Positions 58,356 to 64,000 of a stretch of DNA of 64,000 nt are shown here, one piece after another. Source of the stretch: Lawsonibacter faecis (GTDB taxonomy: Bacteria > Bacillota > Clostridia > Oscillospirales > Oscillospiraceae). The notes beneath the pieces are model-generated. The model had not been told where the DNA came from and made no database searches. It was given only the letters and a program-made list of their open reading frames with translations. The position numbers and the translations under genes were made by a program. Numbering within the stretch: position 1 is the stretch's first letter; each line of letters begins with the position of its first letter. Where the stretch lies: the NCBI RefSeq assembly GCF_014287675.1, contig NZ_JACOPQ010000001.1:62001-126000 (forward strand), read 5' to 3'.

Positions 58356-59405
58356 ATGGATAAGTCTTTCGCTCCGATTGCTGTTGACCTTTTTTGTGGT
58401 TGTGGTGGGGTTACAGAGGGCTTAAAGCAAGCTGGCTTTACTGTTATTGCGGCAGTAGATAATAATTCCATTTGCTATAAAACTTATATACTAAATCATC
58501 CTAATGTTACATTTTTTAATAAAGATATAAGAAAAACGAGTGCTCAAAGTATAAAAAAACTTTTATGCGGTCAGAAGTTAGACCTCCTAGTCGTATGTGC
58601 ACCTTGCCAGCCTTTCAGTAGACTTAATAAATCTGTAAAGCCTGATGAAAGGGTTTATCTTATATTGCAGTCTATTCGCTTTGCTAGAGTTCTAAGACCC
58701 CAATACATTTTTTTTGAAAACGTTCCTGGGTTATCTAAAAACAATATTGTTATGGATACACTTAAGGGGGGATTAGAAAAGCTAGGCTATGTACTAACTT
58801 CCCCTGTTGTCGTTGATGCAGCTGATTATGAAGTGCCGCAAAGACGTGCTAGATGTATTATCGTAGCATCACAAAAAAAGGTTGATCCCTTTATTTTGCC
58901 GCCTCCTGTTACACCAAATGGGAACAGAAAAACCGTCAGGCAAACAATTGCCGATTTGCCTGAGGCTCCTATAGGAGAAAATTTTGAAGACCCTTTGCAT
59001 TTTAGTCGAAAGCATAGTTCGAAAGCATTAGAGCGACTCCGGCATATTTCACACGATGGTGGCAGTCGAAATGAATTGCCTGCTTCACTCGTACTTGCAT
59101 GCCATAAAAAGCTTGAGGATGCAGGTGAACCTAAACATTATTGTGATGTTTATGGAAGAATGCGATGGGATAGTGTATCTCCAACTTTAACAACTGGATG
59201 TACAGACATAACGAAAGGGCGGTATGCTCATCCATGTAAAGATCGTGCAATTACACTTCGCGAAGCTGCTTTACTACAAACCTTTCCACTAACTTATAAG
59301 TTTAGCGGTACACCTGGTGAGGTCGCAATGCAAATTGGTAATGCGGTGCCAGTTAACCTAGTGAAAAACTTGGCAGGTGCCTTTTTACCTAAAGGAGAAA
59401 AATGA
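58356..59405 (+). CDS. C5-cytosine DNA methyltransferase
   Basis: A 349-aa enzyme with all key motifs: I (DLFCGCGGVTEGLKQAGF), IV with catalytic Cys84 (CAPCQPFS), VI (FENVPG), VIII (PQRRARCIIVA), and IX-X (ALLQTFPLTYKF, then MQIGNAVPVNL). The target recognition region lies between about residues 190 and 285 and its site cannot be read. TTAGGATG precedes the ATG. Its stop overlaps the helicase start, and vsr lies upstream, so the three form one unit. No classical type II restriction endonuclease gene is present. Confidence 0.95.
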   Translation: MDKSFAPIAVDLFCGCGGVTEGLKQAGFTVIAAVDNNSICYKTYILNHPNVTFFNKDIRKTSAQSIKKLLCGQKLDLLVVCAPCQPFSRLNKSVKPDERVYLILQSIRFARVLRPQYIFFENVPGLSKNNIVMDTLKGGLEKLGYVLTSPVVVDAADYEVPQRRARCIIVASQKKVDPFILPPPVTPNGNRKTVRQTIADLPEAPIGENFEDPLHFSRKHSSKALERLRHISHDGGSRNELPASLVLACHKKLEDAGEPKHYCDVYGRMRWDSVSPTLTTGCTDITKGRYAHPCKDRAITLREAALLQTFPLTYKFSGTPGEVAMQIGNAVPVNLVKNLAGAFLPKGEK

Positions 59406-62203
59406 TGAAGTATACAAAGCATCAACTTGAAGCCCTGAACTATAGGGGTGGGAACTTACTTATCATCGCATGTGCAGGAAGCGGTAAGACTCAGGTATTA
59501 TCGCGTAGAATTGCCTTATTAGTTTCTGAGGGTACCCCCAGAGACAGCATTGTTGCTTTCACATTTACAGATATGGCAGCTGGTGAGTTGAAATCGCGTA
59601 TCCGCAAAGAAATGGCTAATCTCCAAGAAGATGGCCTTTTAGAAGATGCCTCATTAGGGGATATGTATGTAGGTACTATACATAGTTTTAGTCTTCAGTT
59701 GCTTAAAGAATTAGATGCCTCATATCGCAATTATGAAATTATTGATGAAAAACGTCAGGCCGCAATAATTGTTTCACAATATGAAAATTTTGGATTAGAG
59801 CAACTAAATGGAAAATCTAAAATTGATACTATAAAGCGATTTATAGAAACTCTGGAAATCTTATACCGTGAAAATATAAATGCTGATACATTATCTAATC
59901 CTGTTTTAGTTGAAGCTATTAAACGTTATAACAACTTTTTGAAATCTAGTCCAAACTGTTTTTTAACATTTAATGAAATAATTGCGGAATTAACTTTGCG
60001 TTTACAAATGGATAATACGTTACTCAATCAGGTGCGAGAAAAATTTACTAATATTTTTGTAGATGAATATCAAGATGTCGATGATAGACAAGAATTACTT
60101 ATATCTCTTTTAAGTGATACCGGTCGCGCTGTAAATATTTGTGCAGTAGGCGATGATGATCAAGCAATATATCGTTTTCGTGGCGCCACGGTTGAAAACA
60201 TTTTAAATTTTTCTACTAAATATCCCAATGTGAAATCAATAGCAATGACAAGCAACTTTCGATCTACACATGCCGTAGTAGAAATTGCAAATACAGCAGT
60301 CTCAGGCTGCAAAATCGGTAGAAAAAATGTGCCTGGATTAGCTCGGCGACTTCCGAAAACAATGGAAGCCAAGCACTATAGTGTGGAGACTGACAGTTTT
60401 GAAGAGACCATGTCGGAACATGGAGATATATGGAATTGTACGTTTAGTTCAGAAGATGATGAAGCAGAATATGTAGTTGATAGGATACAAGAACTGGTTG
60501 GTTTGCCTTGGAATGAAAACGGTGTGGAGAGAGGCTTATCATATGCAGATATGGCCGTTCTTTGTCGTAGTATAAATTATGCACGTCCTCTCATGGATGA
60601 ATTGGATAAACGTGACATAAAATATATAGTAAAAGGAGCAAAAGGGTTATTTGAGAATAGAGAAATAAAAATTATTCACACGGCGTTTTGTTTGATAAGT
60701 AACAGTCAATATGTCATTCCTGATCCAGATCGTTACAATCACTATCTTTTTTACGATGAAGCACAGACTCGGGATGTACTCCGTACCTGCATTGATTTTA
60801 TGCGTGACACGGGCCGTATGCCTGGCGCTGATAGTAACACCTTTTTAGCATGGATTGCTCAGAAGAGTTTATTAGTGAGTCGTATGCGCACTCGTGAAGA
60901 TAGAGAACGGTATAACCTTCCAAGAAGGTTGTACCCCCAAGACATATTTTATGAAATGCTCGAACAGCTTGGCGCTAATTTAGCACAGTGGGATGAAGCT
61001 ATTTTATATAACCTTGGTAGGTTTAGTGAGCTTATCTTAGCCTTTGAGTCCGTCCATCAATGGGTAACCCCATCCGAATTATATTATTTTACATACTATC
61101 TTGGATATTGGGTCGCCAGAGAAGCAAATGATATAAAGCATCAAGATATTGGTGGTCAGAATGCCATACAAATAACAACGGTTCATCAGGCAAAAGGTCT
61201 TGAGTGGCCAGTTGTATTTATTCCAGCTATGACCAGCAGAAGATTCCCTTCTCAGATGAGGAATGCTGGCGATGAACACTTGTTAGCCTCAAGTGAGTGC
61301 CTCGGAAGGCCACGCGCTACCGATGATGCAACGGAAGTACGTGAGCGGTTTGATGAGGAACTGCGACTTTGGTATGTCGCGTTAACAAGAAGCAAAAAGT
61401 TCCTTTATATATCAGGTATAGAACGCCCCAAGACACATCAGTCAGAATTTGCAGCAAACATAAGGCACAATTACGTTTCCACTGATCCGAATATAATTTT
61501 TGACCGCCCTAATCGAATTGATTCAGTCGTCCCAATAGACGCTACACTCTTGCCCACATCGTTCAGTGATTTGAGTTATTATTGGAACTGTCCACATGAT
61601 TATCAACTGCGGCGCCTTATGGGGTTTAGTCCTGGTGTTAGCGAAGGATATGGCTACGGACAACAAATTCACAATTTCTTAGCCCTTCTTCATGATACAA
61701 TTGTTAAAAATCCAACCTTGGTAAACGACAATTGGGTGGATACACAAATTGATAGACATTTTAACTTGCGGTATACACGCGGGGATCCTTTGGATGCAAT
61801 GAAAGCTGCTGCAAAGAGGATAATTAAAAGGTATATTTATGATGATCCTAACTTGAGCAGCAAAGTCTTAAAAGCGGAAAAACCATTTGAATTTATCATT
61901 GGAGACGCACTTATTAGTGGAACGATCGATCTTCTTAATAGGGTAGACCACGAGGACGCAAATGACCGAGTTATAGAGTTAGTCGATTTTAAAACAGGAA
62001 AACTAGGGGAAGATCTCGACGTAAACGCTCGTATTGAAAGTGTGACTAAGCAACTATTACTCTACGCTATTGCCTCGGAAGACGCCTTGGGGTATGACCC
62101 GCAATTGGCAACCGCACATTTTTTATGTGCAACTAGTGATCATCGTCGTATAAATATAGATTTAATTGACGATGCTAAGGAGCATATGTGCCCTATAAAA
62201 TAG
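59402..62203 (+). CDS. UvrD/PcrA-type helicase with C-terminal RecB/Cas4-like nuclease domain
   Basis: A 933-aa SF1A protein. Helicase motifs are CAGSGKTQVLSRRI (I), IVAFTFTDMAAGEL (Ia), FVDEYQDVDDRQ (II), GDDDQAIYRFRGA (III), and VHQAKGLEWPVVFIP (V). The last 105 residues carry a PD-(D/E)XK nuclease pattern: SGTIDLLNRV, then ELVDFKTGKL, then a TKQLLLYAIA helix (about residues 840-890). It overlaps the methyltransferase stop (ATGATG). As the only potentially destructive enzyme in the unit, it is a candidate restriction effector. AT-rich. Confidence 0.9.
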   Translation: MMKYTKHQLEALNYRGGNLLIIACAGSGKTQVLSRRIALLVSEGTPRDSIVAFTFTDMAAGELKSRIRKEMANLQEDGLLEDASLGDMYVGTIHSFSLQLLKELDASYRNYEIIDEKRQAAIIVSQYENFGLEQLNGKSKIDTIKRFIETLEILYRENINADTLSNPVLVEAIKRYNNFLKSSPNCFLTFNEIIAELTLRLQMDNTLLNQVREKFTNIFVDEYQDVDDRQELLISLLSDTGRAVNICAVGDDDQAIYRFRGATVENILNFSTKYPNVKSIAMTSNFRSTHAVVEIANTAVSGCKIGRKNVPGLARRLPKTMEAKHYSVETDSFEETMSEHGDIWNCTFSSEDDEAEYVVDRIQELVGLPWNENGVERGLSYADMAVLCRSINYARPLMDELDKRDIKYIVKGAKGLFENREIKIIHTAFCLISNSQYVIPDPDRYNHYLFYDEAQTRDVLRTCIDFMRDTGRMPGADSNTFLAWIAQKSLLVSRMRTREDRERYNLPRRLYPQDIFYEMLEQLGANLAQWDEAILYNLGRFSELILAFESVHQWVTPSELYYFTYYLGYWVAREANDIKHQDIGGQNAIQITTVHQAKGLEWPVVFIPAMTSRRFPSQMRNAGDEHLLASSECLGRPRATDDATEVRERFDEELRLWYVALTRSKKFLYISGIERPKTHQSEFAANIRHNYVSTDPNIIFDRPNRIDSVVPIDATLLPTSFSDLSYYWNCPHDYQLRRLMGFSPGVSEGYGYGQQIHNFLALLHDTIVKNPTLVNDNWVDTQIDRHFNLRYTRGDPLDAMKAAAKRIIKRYIYDDPNLSSKVLKAEKPFEFIIGDALISGTIDLLNRVDHEDANDRVIELVDFKTGKLGEDLDVNARIESVTKQLLLYAIASEDALGYDPQLATAHFLCATSDHRRINIDLIDDAKEHMCPIK

Positions 62204-62413
62204 GAAAACTACAAATACAAGGCTTTTCGGAGCCTACAACACCCAACAAAATAAAACAGAGCTATCACATTACGCAAAAGGCCGCCCGGTCAAGACCAAG
62301 GGCGGCTTTTTTGCGTGGAAAGCTCGGAAGGAGGCAGGATTTTTCAAAAAAATAAGTGCAAAATTTTCAAGTGAAATTTTGTGCAACATTACAAAAAGAT
62401 AGGAGGTTAGCAA
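62204..62413. other. Right boundary of the AT-rich island
   Basis: It contains a small hairpin (AGGCT/AGCCT at about 62220-62235), a strong terminator at 62281-62312 and, at about 62356-62384, an AT-rich near-palindrome (TGCAAAATTTTCA, TGAAATTTTGTGCA) just upstream of the parB-like gene that may be an operator or partition site. GC content rises again from here. Confidence 0.45.
62281..62312 (+). terminator. Terminator after the helicase-nuclease gene
   Basis: A 7-bp GC stem (GCCGCCC and complement) with a 12-nt loop and six T. Confidence 0.8.
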
Positions 62414-63874
62414 ATGGAAGAAAAGAAACAGCCCACGGGCGCGGAGGAGCATAACACCCCCGAGGCTCCCGTAGCTGATGGGCCCGGTACTACCCCGGCC
62501 CAGCCCGCTCCCGGCGATGTGGTTGTACCCTTTGAGAAAATCGAGGAGCTGATGGCAGAACAGCGGGCGGCGGCCCGCCATGCTGTGGAACAGGCCGAAC
62601 CGCTTACCCCGGAGGCTCCCACTCCCAGCCAGCCCGAGAAAGCGACTGAACAGGCCCCGGAGGAAAAGCCGCAGGAGGAGGTTGCGGCTGAACAGAAAAA
62701 GCCCCGCCGTGGCCGTCCCCCGAAGGCTGAAAAAACGGAGCAGGCCGCACCCAAGGCAGACAAAGAGCAGACGGCGGCAAAGCCTCGCAGGGACCGCCCA
62801 CCCAAGGCTGACAAGGCGGCCCCCGACGAGGCCCAGCCGCCCAAACCTCGAGACAAAGTGTCCCAAGGTAAAAAGGCCGCAACGGTCAAGGAGGCTCCCG
62901 CCCCGGAACAGGCCGCCGCTGGCGGTGGTGCTGGCCCCGGTGCCGGGATCGCGGCGGAGCCCCAGACACCTACGCCCCCGCCCCGTCCTGTGGAGGAGGG
63001 CAAGCTGGTCTATCTGAAACTCTCCGAACTCCACCCGTTCCACACATTCCGTCCCCATCCGTTCAAGGTCACGGACGACGCCAAGATGCAGGAAACCGTC
63101 GCATCCATTAAAGCAAACGGCGTTATGGTTCCCGGCCTTGCCCGCCCGGAGAAAGACGGCAACGGTTTTGAGATTATCGCGGGCCACCGCCGTACTCGCG
63201 GCAGTGAACTGGCAGGGCTGGAGGAAATGCCCTTTATTGTCCGGGATATGACCGACCAAGAAGCTGTGCAGGCCATGCGGGACAGTAACAAGCAGCGAGA
63301 TCAGACACTTCCCAGCGAATTGGCCTCCCTGCTGGATTTGGAAGTGGAGGCCATCAAGCACCAGGGCGGGCGGCTGGACGGCGTTGCTCCCGGTGATGTG
63401 GGAAAACGCTCTGTTGAGATCGTTGGCGAAGCGCACGATATGAACTACAAAAAGGTCATGCGGTATCTTCGCCTTAATTCCCTTGTCCCGGAGCTGCTGA
63501 GTAAGGTGGACGAGAAGGGGCTGGGTTTCATGCCCGCCGTGGAGCTCTCGTACATCAAACCGAAAAACCAGAGGTTGATTGCCGTGTCTATCGACGGTGA
63601 GCAGTCCTCGCCCTCCCACGCCCAGGCGAAACGGCTTCGGGAGCTGGATCAGGCGGGCAAGCTCAACGGCGATGTGATTGATGGTATTCTGAGTGAAAAG
63701 AAAAAGGAGGATCGCGGCGTGATTATTTCTATGGCCGAACTGGAAAAGTATTTTGGCAAGGAGGTCACTCCTGTCAAAATGAAGGAGCAGATCATGTCCC
63801 TGCTGGACGAATGGAAAGAGAAACAGCCGCCCGAGCTGAAAAAGCCCGAGAAAAAGGCGGATTTGGAGAAGTAA
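62414..63874 (+). CDS. ParB/RepB-like partition protein of a mobile element
   Basis: A 486-aa protein. The first 190 residues are low-complexity Pro/Ala/Lys/Glu and contain two AT-hook-like motifs (KPRRGRPPK, KPRRDRPPK). A ParB N-terminal nuclease-like domain follows (LSELHPFHTFRPHPFKV, then IIAGHRRTRGSELAGLEEMP) and a central HTH (MNYKKVMRYLRLNSLVPELL). Proteins of this type open the backbone of Clostridial conjugative elements. AGGAGG precedes ATG 62414. ParA and transfer genes are expected to the right, outside the window. Confidence 0.9.
   Translation: MEEKKQPTGAEEHNTPEAPVADGPGTTPAQPAPGDVVVPFEKIEELMAEQRAAARHAVEQAEPLTPEAPTPSQPEKATEQAPEEKPQEEVAAEQKKPRRGRPPKAEKTEQAAPKADKEQTAAKPRRDRPPKADKAAPDEAQPPKPRDKVSQGKKAATVKEAPAPEQAAAGGGAGPGAGIAAEPQTPTPPPRPVEEGKLVYLKLSELHPFHTFRPHPFKVTDDAKMQETVASIKANGVMVPGLARPEKDGNGFEIIAGHRRTRGSELAGLEEMPFIVRDMTDQEAVQAMRDSNKQRDQTLPSELASLLDLEVEAIKHQGGRLDGVAPGDVGKRSVEIVGEAHDMNYKKVMRYLRLNSLVPELLSKVDEKGLGFMPAVELSYIKPKNQRLIAVSIDGEQSSPSHAQAKRLRELDQAGKLNGDVIDGILSEKKKEDRGVIISMAELEKYFGKEVTPVKMKEQIMSLLDEWKEKQPPELKKPEKKADLEK
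62846..62868. repeat. 23-bp inverted-orientation repeat, copy A (candidate parS-like site)
   Basis: CCTCGAGACAAAGTGTCCCAAGG lies inside the parB-like coding region (given here as CCTCGAGACAAAG then TGTCCCAAGG). It matches the reverse complement of 63875-63897 at 20 of 23 positions. Confidence 0.4.
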
Positions 63875-63903
63875 CCTCGAGACACTTTGTCCCGAGGTTT
63901 TTT
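63873..63903 (+). terminator. Terminator of the parB-like gene, containing repeat copy B
   Basis: A 7-bp stem (AACCTCG and CGAGGTT), an inner GAC/GTC pair and a T-run of six, overlapping the stop codon. Its sequence 63875-63897 is the near-perfect inverted copy of 62846-62868. The last 97 nt of the window show no further gene. Confidence 0.75.
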
Positions 63904-64000
63904 CATGCCCTTTCGCAGAGGGCTCTTTGGATTTATCCCCCGTCGCCGCTCAAACCAAAGCGCAGTCGGGAGCTGCCTGTCAAGGGGGCATGGCCCCGCC

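Noticed and set aside
57892..62203. A standard type II restriction-modification system or Gabija
   Set aside because: No separate restriction endonuclease or OLD-family nuclease (GajA) gene is present; the only nuclease besides Vsr is the C-terminal domain of the helicase.

Overview
The window is mostly GC-rich, densely packed DNA that reads as a gut-type, endospore-lineage Firmicute of the Oscillospiraceae group (Flavonifractor, Lawsonibacter or Intestinimonas-like). The grounds are a YlbJ-type sporulation membrane protein, DegV, YesM/YesN two-component pairs, HPr with a regulatory serine, a ferredoxin-type [FeFe] hydrogenase and large serine recombinases of the Clostridiales type. The genus is inferred; no rRNA is present.

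Layout. 1-8.4 kb: tail of a molybdate-type ABC ATPase, an OmpR/histidine-kinase pair, a thioredoxin-reductase-like flavoprotein, and a TetR-controlled ABC exporter. 8.4-16.7 kb: DegV, TetR, DUF2804, EAL protein, YlbJ, YhcH, ROK protein and small Cys-rich proteins. 16.7-22.8 kb: a sugar ABC importer with its YesN/YesM pair. 23.0-29.6 kb: a full selenocysteine kit (tRNA-Sec, SelB, SelA, and SelD itself a selenoprotein with an in-frame TGA) around a monomeric [FeFe] hydrogenase.

30.1-36.4 kb is the most unusual part. Two WYL regulators diverge from an operon encoding a TROVE/Ro60-like protein, RtcB RNA ligase and a nucleotidyltransferase. The roughly 380-nt leader holds four tandem RNA modules. 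Each is closed by a perfect or near-perfect 8-bp stem followed by RACAGCA, and each contains tRNA-like arms; one is an almost complete tRNA cloverleaf mimic. I read this as an array of bacterial Y RNAs feeding a Ro-RtcB RNA-repair system.

37-39 kb: DUF2284 and a UroD-thioredoxin fusion. 39.1-53.9 kb: a catabolic region with a complete galactitol-family PTS, its own HPr and enzyme I, two DeoC aldolases, three dehydrogenases, a UroD-type methyltransferase and, nearby, a corrinoid protein. This suggests import and oxidation of a polyol or sugar coupled to corrinoid-dependent methyl transfer; the substrate is unknown.

54-64 kb is mobile DNA: two tail-to-tail serine recombinases, a strikingly AT-rich three-gene island (Vsr endonuclease, C5-cytosine methyltransferase, UvrD-type helicase with a C-terminal RecB/Cas4-like nuclease), then a ParB-like protein that probably begins a conjugative-element backbone continuing past the window. 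A tiny gene next to the second recombinase has a homologue stranded at 36.4 kb, beside a 167-bp hairpin element.
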